The notes beneath the pieces are model-generated. The model was not told where the DNA came from and searched no databases. It worked only from the letters and a program-made list of their open reading frames with translations. A stretch of DNA of 64,000 bases, taken from Amoeboaphelidium protococcarum (Eukaryota > Aphelidiomycota > Aphelidea). Below are positions 21,981 to 33,983 of the stretch, piece after piece; positions within the stretch are counted from its first letter, which is position 1, and every line of letters starts with the position of its first letter. The translations under genes were made by a program, and so were the position numbers. Where the stretch lies: positions 620,001 to 684,000 of the forward strand of contig JALECJ010000056.1 in assembly GCA_023515745.1 (NCBI GenBank), read 5' to 3'.

Positions 21981-24153
21981 ATCCACTACTCTCGCGTTAT
22001 GGCTGAGCTAATTAAGCAAGTCGTGACGGATGAATTCCAGCATATTCAGATTCCTATGCAAGCTATACTGCTACTGCTGGCTACTGCTGAGGATAGTTGA
22101 ACTAACCGACGTTACTAAAAGCTTAACCCAGAATTGAAAGTGCAGCATTAATGTCCGGCACTTCTTCCGGTTGACTAAGTTGAAGGTTCTCTCTAGTGAG
22201 GCTAACAGTGACTGTCTGCTTTTCTTCTTATACCGATTACAATGGATCTTCTTGTTATAACTGCTTCTTCGTCGATTTAGCCATCAGATCTTTACCAACA
22301 ACCAGGATCATGAGGAGGATGTCACATTTTCTATCAGCGCTGAGTTAAACGTCCAATTGCTGCAAGACATCGATCGAATACGAATCCTGATGTTGGCCGC
22401 ACGGTATCAAGTAGCAATCTTTTACAGCTGGATGTACTTTGGGCACCACGGCGTAACGGTCCTTCTCTTTAAAGTAGTTGTAGATATCGTCAAAACCAGA
22501 GTGTCGAGAGCCAGGATACAGCTCAGCAACTATAATCTCTCTGCTTGGGACGTCTATTTACTGAACAATATACTTTTCAACTGCACTAGGCTATATTCTA
22601 CCATGGATTCGGAGCTTTTCACCCAACTCGGTCCATAGATTTTAAAATATAGACTCCATCTCTGGCAAGACATAGAGTTATGCATCAAAATCACCAACAC
22701 CATCCATTTTTACATTACCTTACCACTTTAACCGGTCCTTTGATGGGAAGTTAATCTCCTGCTACTCAGTAGACTCCATAGACCGCTTCTCCTCCTCCTC
22801 CTCTTCTTCTGCGTCAAATCCAAACTAATGATACTGCGGACTATACTTGACTGGAGACGTGACTGTTGTATCAACAGTGGCTAGTAGAGCATCCAAAATA
22901 CTCACACCAGACTATGATGGAGACGCTTACTTAACATTGATATCTAGTGATTGGGACTTTTACGATGGATCGCTGTACATAGACGCGTCATGTGTCGGAT
23001 TGTGAGAGTCAACTTTGAATCCAAAGGTATCAGTAAGATGTTCAGCACCAGGAGTAGGAGACTAAATCGAGCCAGATTATCCATCAGCACCATACGACTC
23101 AACAACCATGTCAGCTTAATCAGACAATGAGGCGGTAGACGCTTCTCTGGAGGTGGACAATGACGATGGGGCAGATGGTGTATGACTCTCCTATGGACTC
23201 TCAACATCACCCGTTTATAGCGGCATGAAATCTGTAGAAGAACTAATGCTATTAGCGGATGAAGGTCTGGTAGAAGACTGCGTGGAACCATATTGGTTAA
23301 CAGTAGTAGTGGAAGAAGAATGAGGCGATGTTTTATCATAATCATCACTCATCTTCACCACCTCGTCACCTTTATGAGTCTTTTTGAATATCGTTGAAGC
23401 CTGCTGAGAAGTAAGAATCTTGTTACGGAGAGACTCTTGCAAGATCTGCTCCTTTTCCAGCTACAGCTTTTCATCAGTTAAGTCTTCAGCTGACATACCA
23501 ACTATATCAACGGCTGATATTTCATCTTCCAGTAATCTCTTGATTATGACTAAATTATTAGGCTTTCGTAGATTGACCAGCAGCAATCGGAATTTCTCCT
23601 TGTATGCATCACCACATTTGTCTGCGGAGAGTTTAGCATCTTTGATACCATGAACATTGAACATTTCACTCTCCAGAGTCTCTGCCAGAGACTACAGTCT
23701 ACCATATTATGATGCGGTATCTTCAATAGCTTTAGAATCTGCAAGTAATTTACGAAAGCTTTCCACCACTTTGACGCGTACAGGATTGAGTTCCCATTCA
23801 CTCTTCTACTATTGCTAATCTTATTACTGATTTATAACGGTCTGCTCCTTCTCCGCAACTGGAGTCTTCTGACGCCTCTTCTTACCTTTAACCGCTTGCA
23901 ATCTATCCTAAGATTTTCTCTTCTTTCCCAGCTACAGCGGAATATTAACAGCACGTATAATGCCAGAGGGGTTATTAGCTGCGCGACAATCAGGACAATT
24001 CCATTGATCAGTGACGTGAACAGTGTCTTTAGTGATGCTCACACAACGACCGTGGAACCATTGCGAGCAGTTATCACAATTAATCATAAAAGAACCATCA
24101 TCTTCCTATTTACATATGCAATACACTGCATTGTCTGATTCAGAATCGCTCAT
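21934..24153 (-). CDS. BYE1/PHF3/DIDO-like transcription factor (PHD + TFIIS-M + SPOC)
   Basis: ATG 24153 to TGA 21934-21936, 739 aa, one exon. An N-terminal PHD finger (about 10-60) shows YCICK...C.NCSQWFHGRC...WNCPDC, the Cys4-His-Cys3 pattern that reads histone H3 tails. A TFIIS central-domain-like region follows at about 119-250 (VRVKVVESFRKLLAD ... YKEKFRLLLVNLRKPNN). A Ser/Thr-rich linker precedes a SPOC-like domain at about 480-635 (LRIHGRIQPSAVEKY, IIVAELYP, YAVVPK). The C-terminus is Gln/Ser/Gly-rich. Yeast Bye1 and animal PHF3 bind elongating RNA polymerase II with this domain order. Its 3' end converges on the TMEM230-like gene. Confidence 0.85.
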
Positions 24154-24589
24154 TGCTATACTGTGGTAGTATTTCACCGCTTCTGTAGTATTGTGAAGTT
24201 TATAATCAGGCAAATGAAGTGAAAATCAGAAAGCAAAAAGAGACGATGCGCGATGAGCAGCAATTGAATTTCTGTTTGAAATCCGATTGATCTGCTAAAT
24301 AAAGGCTCAACGGACAGTGTTTTCCGCCTAAAGTAAAATTAGGGGATATTTCTACAATTAGTCAAGGCAAAGAGCTGCTCTGAAATCAGTTTCACTTTGA
24401 ACCAAAGTTGCCTGCTTTAGACGAATGTTCGGTTTATAGCCGTATACGGAACGCGGCGAGGCTTACGCGTTTCAAATCAACTTGAAATGGTGCTGATGCT
24501 GATTGGGCGTCCATCACTGGTGTTTCAGCTAATCCAATCCCAATTCACAAAATAAAATTTACAATACTACAAAAGGATGCAGTGCCAAA
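24154..24589. other. Intergenic, divergent promoter region
   Basis: Lies upstream of both the BYE1-like gene (minus) and the coiled-coil gene (plus). No gene seen. Confidence 0.5.
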
Positions 24590-25000
24590 ATGGTTTCTTT
24601 GATTCATTCATCATTCAAGAATTCCATGAATTCTAACCGCCAATTTCTGGAACGGTTTACTCTTTTGGTCACCACTTTAGGTGGTTTGTCGTATATTGCC
24701 ATGCCTTTGAACATTCGTCAATAAATTGATTCACTTAATGGACGATTGGATTAACTGAATGGAGCTTTGAAATTGAGTGAATAAAAAACTAATCATCAAC
24801 TCGATAAAGTCATAACAAGAATTGATCTCATGGAGTAGAGGGCTCGCGATGAGAGCAACAAAGTCACCGCCAGGGTGGATCTGATGGACAGAGAAGCACA
24901 ACTATGGCGTGCACAAGTTGGTCAGTAATTTGATGCTCTAAATGCTTAGTTGAAAACAGTTGTCGAGTCTTTGAATGTAAAATCATCTGCTACTGATTGA
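24590..25000 (+). CDS. Small coiled-coil membrane protein, unknown
   Basis: ATG 24590 to TGA 24998-25000, 136 aa, one exon. A single hydrophobic segment near residues 24-42 (FTLLVTTLGGLSYIAMPL) is followed by a long charged coiled coil with heptad spacing (IDSLNGRLDQLNGALKLSEQK ... VVESLNVKS). The N-terminal basic/amphipathic stretch would suit a mitochondrial inner-membrane or ER anchor, but no family is recognised. Confidence 0.6.
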
Positions 25001-25235
25001 ATGACCAGCATCACAATGAAGTAAATTTGTAATTACATTGCCATATATTGGCACTTTTACTTTTACTATGCAAGTAACAAACATAACAACAGGTACCAGA
25101 TACAGTCTTTTATGCAACACTCTAATCTTAGTGATTGAGAGAGATAAAAATATTGAAACACGTCGTGTTGCGCGGATTGCTACAAACTTCAACTCGTCGC
25201 AGTAAATCGACAATTAACACAGCTTATACCGACAC

Positions 25236-26516
25236 TCACTATAACCAATATTCCTTCCATTCAGTTGGTTCAGCATCCGGTATATACAAACATGTTGTAT
25301 AATATCTCAACAGAGAAGGACTCTTTATTCCAAATGCAACGTCCAAGGGATCAATAATATTCATGAAACAAGGAGAAACAATACGCGATTGGGCATGAGA
25401 TTCAACAATTTAGTAGTCCCGAATAAAGTAATAGCCTGAGAAAGCAGTCCAGAGATATTGATACTTGTAGACAGTCGGATTATACGCGTTCCATTGAGCT
25501 TTCATGCTTATATCACCGATGAGGAAACGTTGAGAATCTTGAGCCACCTTAATAGCCGTTTCTGTGTAGAATCTAGCTTGCTCTAAGTGCCAATATCCAA
25601 CCATTTGATTATGCGCTTGAGACATGAAATAGGAAGCCTCACACAAATGATACATTTGGATGGATCTTAACGTGGTCATTTCAATACATCTTTTAATCAG
25701 TTTATAGTGAACCGTAGTTCCTTGTCCAATGCTTTCTCCTACAGCAGCCCACAATTTGTCAATGTGCATCATACATCTAGCTATCTTTATCAGCTACACT
25801 CGTATTGTTGACTCGTAAAGATTATCACGCAAAGATTGCCTGCCCATACGCCTGATAGATCTGAAACTTGGTCGCCGCGGTAGATTTGCCATCAAGTTCT
25901 AAAACATTGATCCCAACTCTGACCAAGTATCTCTCCCAATTAGATACGCCAAAGACATGGTGCCACTAGAATCAACAAACTATAAATGCTCCTTCAGAGC
26001 CATAGTGATGTCATACAGCGCAAACTTTACCATATTAATTAATTAAGGATCAGCAGCATCCATTGAAGCTCCGATAACTGCAATGGCAACTGGTTCAATA
26101 AGGTGCATAAACGCATCTCGTTCACTCAGCTTTAAGTATTGATGATCATAACTCAATCTAGCAGCTACAACATTAGCAATATCATACGCCCAATCTTCAC
26201 CACTTTCGAAAATCATCTATCCTAGCAGTGGTCGGCCTGTGGCAACAACTCGCTCATGTATCAAGCGCATATCACGCATCCTGTTATAAGCATACAGTGA
26301 GGATAGAAATAGAGGGACATCAATATCAAAATTTACCCAATAAGAAGTCTCTGGATAATATATCATTGACTTCTCTGCATTCAACGAGTTGTTGAACATG
26401 TAGTCTAGCATAAACTTTGAATCAATGTTTCCATAGCTGAGCACAGGCTCGTCCAATGCAGAAAGTTGCACAGTGTGAGGCATCAGCGCAATACCTTCAT
26501 TTGCCAAGCTGGGTAG
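25236..26516 (-). pseudogene. Secreted glycoside-hydrolase-like protein, 3' part of disrupted gene
   Basis: Minus-strand frame of 427 codons ending at TGA 25236-25238. Its 5' part lies at 31004-32140 on the other side of an inserted copia element. Taking out the element together with one copy of the 5-bp target duplication leaves the two parts in the same open frame (806 codons in all). Features here: SLANEGIALMPHTV, LSYGNIDSKFMLDYMFN, YYPETSYWVNFDIDVPLFL and a helical C-terminal region rich in Trp/Tyr (GYWHLEQARFYTETAIKVAQ). These resemble carbohydrate-active enzymes with a barrel plus helical domain (DUF4838-like in general form), but I cannot name the family. The gene is broken only by the insertion; no other lesion is seen. 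Confidence 0.6.
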
Positions 26517-26686
26517 TGTCAGATTTATGATCAAACATCCACATGGAGCTGCTGCGCCTCATGCCGCAATATTCCCACGCTAAGGTTAGAAGTGAAACGG
26601 ACTCAGATAAGGTCAAGCATGAGAATCTTTTCATGATAAGAAATATAGTAACTTACATCATCCACTTTACTTATCATTTCTTAACA
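26517..26686 (+). repeat. Left LTR of copia element
   Basis: 170 bp, starts TGTCAG and ends TTAACA, indistinguishable by eye from the right copy. Preceded by target duplication GGTAG (26512-26516). Confidence 0.97.
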
Positions 26687-26707
26687 CGTTATCAGCACTG
26701 CTGAATC

Positions 26708-27490
26708 ATGCCGACTGGTGCTTAAACATCCTCTTCTACTCCTGCTGTTACGGCTGCTCAAGACGCCGACGCGTCTATCAGAATTCACAACTGGTGCATG
26801 CTGAAAGTATAGTCAGATTACTTTGTGTGGGTAAAGAGAATGAAGGTGCTGCTGAAACTGCTGAAGGCCTGGGACGAAGTGAAGCAAGTCCCGATGGACA
26901 CTGATCAGGCCTCCTTCGCCATTGAAGCTAACATCTCCATGGACCTTGCAAGCAAGTTCATAGATTGCGATAAGGCGTCTGATTTGTGGACGTAGCTGAG
27001 TAAGCACTTTGTCAGACAAACTGTTGCCAGTCGCCTCGAATATCTTGGAGAACTCCTCTCCTTTGAATTCAGCGATCGAGTGGAGGACGGTTTTACCTCT
27101 GCGGAGGCTATCGAGCGCTCCTTGATCCACGCAAATGGTGGCTCTGATTTGATCAAAATCAGCGATCTTGTGACAATGGTTCTACTTGGCAGACTCCCTG
27201 AACATTTGAGAGTGGTGCGTGCTGTGGCTGGCACTGAAGCTGCTCTTGTCAAACGTGACGTCCTGATGTCGCGCTGCATCACTGAGGACGCTGCCTGTAT
27301 CAATGCATCCAAGGTCATGAAATTAGCGAAGCATCCAGGCCAATGTCGCGGCGCTGATTGTTGGAAGTGTCATCCACACTTGAGACCGGTATGCCAGAAG
27401 TGCAAATCAGCTGGGATGGAGAGATTCAATCACTCTGAAGGGAGTAAATTTTGTAAGGGGTAGCAGAATGCTTCTAAGGCTGGTGAATGA
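26708..27490 (+). CDS. gag: Copia Gag (nucleocapsid) protein
   Basis: ATG 26708, only 21 bp after the LTR, to TGA 27488-27490; 260 aa. The body resembles copia-type Gag (UBN2-like) domains: WCMLKVQSDYFVWVKRMKVLL, ASDLWTQLSKHFVRQT, LLGRLPEHLRVVRA. The expected C-x2-C-x4-H-x4-C zinc knuckle is not canonical; instead there is a cluster CRGADCWKCHPH ... CQKCKSAG near 214-235. The stop is the only TGA in the gag-pol frame and lies just before the protease, so Gag can be made alone and Gag-Pol would need readthrough. Confidence 0.85.
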
Positions 27491-30400
27491 CATAGTCTGG
27501 TGACGCGTAAGGCTGATCAGTCCTGGATCATTGATAGCGGAGCAAGTGACCACTTCACTAATACATAAAATAATTTATTTAACTCCTCTAACTTTCGTAC
27601 TTAGGTTGGTACAGCGAATGCGTCAATGGCTTGCGTTAAGCGCGGCAGTGTTATCTTCAACAGCAAGTAACAGGGTGTTGAACTCACTAATGTCTTGTAT
27701 TGCCCGACATTATCGGAGAATCTGCTTTCGGTTTCAAAGCTCTGCAATTCTGGATACAAGGTTCTATTTGACGGATAGACCGTGTCATGTTTCAAAGACC
27801 ACGTGGAACTGCCAAAGGAGCTTTTATGGCGAGGAGTAAAGTCTAAACGAGACGGCTTATGGAGAGTTGTATCCAATTCTGGCAGTCAAGCTCTCTCTCT
27901 CACTTCTTAGTCTTCTTAGGAGATATGCGATGATATGCACTCTAAGCTGGGTCATGCTAATGTCAAAGATGTCGTCAAATTTTGCAACGATCACGGGATA
28001 GGCAAAATTAAAGCTGAGGATTGCTCTGAATGCATCTCTTGTATCATTGGTAAGAATAAGCGCTCCTCAATGCATCCTACGGATAATAGAGCAGACAGAA
28101 ATGGTTCGCGTCTGCACACAGATATCTGTGGCCCGCTAGTTGCAGACATTAATGGTAACCAATATCTCATCACATTCACTGACGACTAGTCGCGATTTAC
28201 TCTTGCCTTCTTGATGAAAAGAAGGTCTGAGGCTATCAAGTGTTTTAAATATGTGCATTAGAAGCTGCGTAATGAAGGAATCTGTGTATAGTCAGCGACA
28301 TTTGGTGAGCATAAAATGAGTCAATTCTCTTTGGATCAGAGTGCCACTCCTGTTGTAGTCCAATCTTTGCGATCGGACAACGCCAAGGAATACTTATCTA
28401 ACGAATTCGCAGGATATCTGTAGGACAATGGCATCATGCATGAGCTTACAGTTCCCTACACTCCTGAGCAGAATGGTGTTAGCGAGCGGAAGAATCTGAC
28501 TATATTTAATAAAGTGCGCACTATGTTGATAGAGTCAAAGCTTCCAGAGTAGTTTTGGGGCCAGGCTGCGCTGGCTGCAGTGTATCTAAGCAATATTAGT
28601 CCATCTAGCTCCAACCCATAGTCTAAAAGCCCTTATGAGGTATGGTCAGGTAGGTTGCCGAAGTCGAGTCACTTGCAAATATTTGGCCAGCACTCCTTTG
28701 TTCACGTTCCTGTTGAAAAGCGGTCCAAGCTGGATCGACGCGCTGTAGAATGCATTTTTATGGGCTATACTGAGTCTACATCGATATTGCGGTTCTATGA
28801 TATTGTGCGCCAAAAGTTGATAACCTCCAACGCATTTACATTTCCTAAAGAAAAGAGGTTTGGTGTAGATTTAGCTTATGACTCCTCCTAAAACTCTAAA
28901 GCGGCAAGTCAAGAAACGACTCTGCAAGAGTTCACTGTTCCCCTTATGCCACCGGTACACCATCATTCATCATAAGAGGCCACAGTTCAGATACTGCCAT
29001 TAAGTTAATCTTAACCGACTGAAGATCTTGACATGCTGTAAGCTCCACAGTCAACTGCGCCTGCAATGAGTTCTTCTCCTAACAATGCCTAACCTGGATC
29101 TACCGTTGTTGTTGTCTCAGACAGTACTCCATCTGCGCCTAAAGAGATTGTGTCTAGAGTTGATCCTTCTAATATTGTCAGTGGAAAAAGAGTGCGAAAG
29201 CAATTTAAAGCACTCACTACAAAGTTGCAGAGAAATCCGCAAAGTGTGCGCGAAGCATTATCAGGACCTGACAGGGATCATTATTACAAGGCTATGATGA
29301 AAGAAATTAATGGCCTTGAGAATCGAAAGACATGGAGGAAGGTATAGCGACAAAAGGGAGACCGTGTAATCAAGTGTCGATGGGTATTTACTAAGAAGAA
29401 GACTGCGGCTGGCGATTACAAATTCAAGGCTAGATTGGTCGCGAAGGGCTATTCACAAGTTTCTGGGGTGGACTACTAGGAGACTTATGCACCTACAGCA
29501 AGAACGAACTCACTCAGAATTATGTTATCCAAATGTGCCTCTCTTGATTACGAGATAGAGCAAGTTGATGCCGTTTAGGCTTTCGTTGTGCCTGAACTCA
29601 AGGAGGAAATTTATATGGAAGTCCCGGAAGGTGGCCTACTCGACTGCGGAGACGATGTTAAACTTCAACTTCTCAAGACACTCTATGGATTGAAGTAGGC
29701 TGCGGCAGAATGGTATAATCACCTTATGCAATGTTTAGCATAACTTGGATTCGTTCCTACAGAGGCTGATCATTGCCTATTCTACAGAAAAGAAGATGAT
29801 GCCCTCATACTGGCGCATGTTGACGATATGCTACTTGGTATTAAGGGGATTGATCAAGCATAAAAGCTGAAGAAAGATATCGCGTCCATGATTGAGATTA
29901 CTGACCTCGGTCCCGCATCGTATTTCCTTGGACTTCATATCGAGCGTGACAGATAAGCAAAGACGATATTGTTGCATTAGCATAGATTTATTGCTGAACT
30001 GTTGGAAGATTATTAGATGAGTCTCGTGAAACCAGCACCAACGCCGATGGACTCTACAGTCTCTTTGTCACTCTAGGACTGCCCTTAGACGAAAGAAGAG
30101 CAAGAGTTGATGTAAGATATCCCTTATTAACAAGTCGTCGGCGCTCTATTGTACACTGCATGCGCAACTCGTCCTGATATATCAGCCGCTGTTGGAAAGG
30201 TTTGCAAGTTTTCTTCTAATCCAGGTCAAAAGCATTGGACTGCTGTAAAGAGGATTTGTAAATATTTGAAGGGCACAAGTAAGTTGGGTATTTAGTTAGG
30301 TGGAGAACACGGGACCGTGATTTAAGGATGGTCTGACGCGGACTGGGCAGGAGATACCGATGGTCGGAAGTCTACTGGCGGTTATCTGTTTAAGCTTGCT

Positions 30401-30817
30401 AATTCTCCAGTATCTTGGCAAAGTAAGCTTTAGAATATAGTGGCTCTGTCTAGTTGTGAATCCGAGTACATTGCGTTATCTAACTCTGCTTAAGAAGCTA
30501 TTTGGTTGCGAAGATTACTGCAAGAAATAGGATGGACACAGGACGCCGCTACACTGATACATGAGGACAATCAAGGTGCTATAGCCGTTATTAATGGTAA
30601 TAAGACTCATTCAAGAACAAAGCATATAGACGTGCGTCATCACTTCATCAGAACTTGCGTGCGAGATGGTCATCTACGTGTTGTCTATTGCCCTACTGAC
30701 CTAATGCTCGCAGATATACTCACAAAGCCACTGCCGACTCAAAAGTTTCTTGCGCTTCGTGATATGATGGGAATGTCTGAATCTGTGGCGGATCACGGCG
30801 GCGAGCAAAGTGTTTGA
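27491..30817 (+). CDS. pol: Copia Pol polyprotein (protease, integrase, RT, RNase H)
   Basis: Same frame as gag, open for 1108 codons from just after TGA 27488 to TGA 30815-30817. Protease active site WIIDSGASDHFT lies about 14 residues after the gag stop. The integrase zinc motif is H-x3-5-H...C-x2-C (LGHANVKDV..., ECISC), with catalytic residues in HTDICGPL, LRSDNAKEY and the Glu of NGVSERKN. RT motifs include DAVQAFVVPE and AHVDDMLLGI (a HVDD variant of YVDD). RNase H shows GWSDADWAGD, SSCESEYIALS and HEDNQGAI. No frameshift or extra TGA was found, so it looks functional. It has no ATG right after the gag stop, which supports readthrough or another recoding route. Confidence 0.93.
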
Positions 30818-30828
30818 TCACGGCGGCG

Positions 30829-30998
30829 TGTCAGATTTATGATCAAACATCCACATGGAGCTGCTGCGCCTCATGCCGCAATATTCCCACGCTAAGGTTA
30901 GAAGTGAAACGGACTCAGATAAGGTCAAGCATGAGAATCTTTTCATGATAAGAAATATAGTAACTTACATCATCCACTTTACTTATCATTTCTTAACA
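30829..30998 (+). repeat. Right LTR of copia element
   Basis: 170 bp, same as the left LTR; followed by target duplication GGTAG (30999-31003). The 13-bp unit GATCACGGCGGCG occurs twice just upstream (30791-30803 and 30816-30828), the second copy abutting the LTR where a polypurine tract is expected. Confidence 0.97.
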
Positions 30999-31003
30999 GG
31001 TAG

Positions 31004-32140
31004 AAAGTTGAAGTTGACTGTTAATCCATTCATTTAGCAACTCAGCCCCTGACTGACATGTATCTTTACATAGACTTATACGCCATATTCTTGAAATGCG
31101 ATATTACCCAGCACATTCAGATGCTATAACGTGTTAGAGCATGATGTTGCCGTGAATTCAGATGAACCAATCTCGGTAGATATAAACTGTCCAATGCTGA
31201 GAAATAATCTCGCGTTACTTTTCAAGTTGGATTGTGCATACCATGTAGAACCAGTGTGCAAGTCCTGAGTCAGCAGTAAACTATGCTATTACCATAAGGA
31301 GAGTGGAATATCATATCCGCAATTAATTGCCCACATCTCGCACAATTGCATTATGCGTTTTTTTCTCTGCAACCGCAAGTCCATGCTCTCAATATAAGAT
31401 TTATGCCACAACAGCACCCATTCTAGTGACTCTTACTTATTAGCAATTAACCATTACAATTTGAGGTGAAATAACGGTATCATATCCTCCCATGGAGTTG
31501 AGATTTAACCATCGACGGGAGAACGCAGTGACAGGCCACTGAGAAAGGAAGTTAGTGGTAAGGGATGTTGAGTGTGTATGTGCCATCTCCTAATTGGATA
31601 TAGAGGACTCTGAGAGGACATGGATTTCAGCAGAGACAATCCGTTCCAAATAGCGTTAGCAGGCGGTATCACAGGCTATTCAGAATGAAGAAACACGAAG
31701 CCAATTTGCTAGAGTATCTCATAAGCACAGTACAGAAGTCCAATGTTGGCATTTAATCTGCGAGTGTATTTACCAGTGAAATTCTAAGCAGAGCCATGGC
31801 ACGCGATAACCTTACCAAGTCCATGTTAGTTTTCTGAAACAATTTCGAATTCTTCGTCTCGGGGATGATTGAGCCGTGTCGATTGATCAGTCACCACCGG
31901 TCCAAACTATATGGTTTAATCAACTATAATTGACGCGTCACTTCCATTGTAGTTTAATAAAAGCGCGTCTTTTCCAACTGATTACTATATTAATTCAATG
32001 ATATGACGTTGAACTGGTTCTGAGACTTATTGACTAAACGCTAGATTGAGTTTACGCGTTTCTACCCCTTGGAAGTCAGCTTAACCATACAATGAAATGA
32101 TAAGCGTGGAAAGTATCACACCCACACTATACAAATTCAT
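31004..32140 (-). pseudogene. Secreted glycoside-hydrolase-like protein, 5' part of disrupted gene
   Basis: ATG at 32140 opens a 379-codon frame up to the copia insertion; in the assembled order translation would stop a few codons into the LTR at TGA 30986-30988. The N-terminus MNLYSVGVILSTLIISLYGQA is a clear signal peptide, so the protein is secreted or lysosomal. Downstream are ANIGLLYCAYEILQQIGFVFLH and WHIHTQHPLPLTSFLSG, then EWVLLWHKSYIE and GYDIPLSLWQQHSLLLTQ. This pattern of an NTF-like domain before a barrel suggests a glycoside-hydrolase-type enzyme; the exact family is not recognised. The gene starts head-to-head with the APE2 gene. Confidence 0.6.
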
Positions 32141-32197
32141 TATTACTTGTATGTGTATATATATTTTGACTCAGATGTTTGCTTTTCTAATTCAGAA

Positions 32198-33886
32198 ATG
32201 GCAATCAAAGTTGATATGAATAATTACAGAAAAGATCGCGCTGAAACATGGCAAAAACTTAGAGCAGGCAGTCATTCGATTGTTTCCTCCTTTGCTGATT
32301 TGATCTTTTCAACCACAATCGCGTTTCATTCTTCTTTGCAGTTGTACTTTGTAGTAGGAGAGACAATGACGAATGTTGTAAAAATCGTATCTTGGAATGT
32401 CAACTCTCTGGTCTCATTTGTGAAGAATAGGAAAAAGGCTCATCTGATTAACGTTCTCCAAGATCTGGATGCTGATATAATTTGTTTTCAAGAGCACAAG
32501 CTTGGACGTGATGTTTTATCGTCATTGAGCTTGAAGAGTTGGAAGAATATTGCAATGCCGACGGACATGGACCATCCTTCTGATCAAAGCTTTGATGCGT
32601 ACTTTGCATTTAGTTCTCTTAAGAAGAGATATAGTGGAGTAGTGACTTATGTCAAAAGGGGTAGTCCATTGAGGCCAATCGAAGCGTTTGATGGTTGGAT
32701 TCCGTTTATGAAATACGTGAGATTAGATTTCGATTTATTTACTGCAGATAATGGCGGTGGATATGATGTATCATTCGACACTATTGATAGGATGGATAAA
32801 GAGGGACGCGTCGTCATCTTAGATTTTGGGAATATCTATCTTTTTAATGTATATGTGCCGAATATTAATGATCAGTTTAAGGAAGATTTTTTCAGAGTTA
32901 TGATCGTAGTAAGCCAACACTTGCATTCTCTTGGTAAATCTGTCATAATTGTGGGTGACTTGAATGCGTGTGCTGCAGAGATTGATCACGTTGAACCGTA
33001 GAAATCTATTATAGAGCATGGACTGTAGTCTTTTCTTGATCTTCCTGCTAGGCGTCTATTGAATGAACTACTGCTGTAATTCCATGATTCTTTTAGGTTG
33101 CTTTATTTTAACAAGAGAGACACTTATACTTGCTGGAATACTTATATTAGTGCTCGAGATGGTAATTATGGATCTAGAATTGATTACATACTAGTGTCGA
33201 AGTAATTGAAGGACTCCGTTGTGAAGGCTGGCTGTCTGACTGACATTCTCGGAAGTGATCACTGTCCCGTTTCCGCTACTTTGAAGTTACCAGACTCCAT
33301 CATATAATCGTCTAATAAGGAATCTCTATTGTTAGAATGTCCCCCATTGTGTGCCAAGTTTTATCCAGAGTTCAAGTCTCAAAATTCTCTTCTCGGTTGG
33401 CTCCAACCTCAATCAACGTCTCTTGGTACTTCAAGCAATAAACGCGGTGCAACTGAACTTCTGTTACAGTAGGACCAAGCAGAAGGTGTCTAGGCTCATT
33501 AAGTTATTAAAACTGAATATTCTGATGAGAGATTGCTTGTCTCTGAATTTTCTGGTAAGGGAGCTGTCGAATTTAAAGAATCAACCTCAAGCTCAATCAT
33601 GATTGAAAAGTCGCGTAAAAGAGTTTAGACTGAGTCTGTCTCAACCGGTGCTACTGGAAATAATAATACCAACACGCCAATCAAGATGAAGGCTGAATGG
33701 GGAAGTATTTTTAATAAAGAAAAGGTTGAAGTTCCTCTTTGCAGGCATAAAGAACCGTGTCAAGAGTTGCTGTGTAAGAAAGGTAACAATAAAGGAAGTC
33801 GATTCTATATGTGTAAACGACCCAAGAAATAGGAGGGAGATTCAAGTGGATAATGCAACTTTTTCAAGTGGAAGACTGCAAAGTGA
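32198..33886 (+). CDS. APEX2: APE2-type AP endonuclease with C-terminal GRF zinc finger
   Basis: The conserved start is probably ATG 32366 (MTNVVKIVSWNVNSL, 506 aa); an in-frame ATG at 32198 would add 56 residues. TGA at 33884-33886. The exonuclease III-like domain shows KIVSWNVNS, DIICFQEHKLG (metal Glu), YSGVVTYVKRG, NVYVPN, VGDLNACAAEIDH (catalytic D-x-N), RIDYILVS and GSDHCPVSATL (catalytic D-H). After a polar linker comes the GRF zinc finger typical of APE2/Apn2 (PLCRHKEPCQELLC ... GSRFYMCKRP ... CNFFKW). It repairs abasic sites and blocked 3' ends; the GRF finger binds single-stranded DNA. The linker is Gln-rich through TAA/TAG. Confidence 0.93.
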
Positions 33887-33983
33887 TGAGTAACTCAAAA
33901 AAGGCAATTTGACTACTTAAACTCGTAGAACATGTATAAAATTTAGAATGTGATTGTCCAGTATAGTAAGCGGTATAAATATA

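Larger units (their letters stand above)
26517..30998 (+). mobile_element. Complete Ty1/copia LTR retrotransposon
   Basis: 4482 bp bounded by two 170-bp LTRs that look identical base for base (26517-26686 and 30829-30998), each TG...CA. It is flanked by the 5-bp target duplication GGTAG at 26512-26516 and 30999-31003. The 12 bases after the left LTR (CGTTATCAGCAC) resemble the primer-binding site seen in many copia elements. Gene order gag, protease, integrase, RT, RNase H is the Pseudoviridae order. The whole coding region is open apart from one TGA at the gag/pol boundary, and Gln is often TAA/TAG, so the element is native to this genetic code. Identical LTRs point to very recent insertion. 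It interrupts a minus-strand host gene. Confidence 0.97.
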
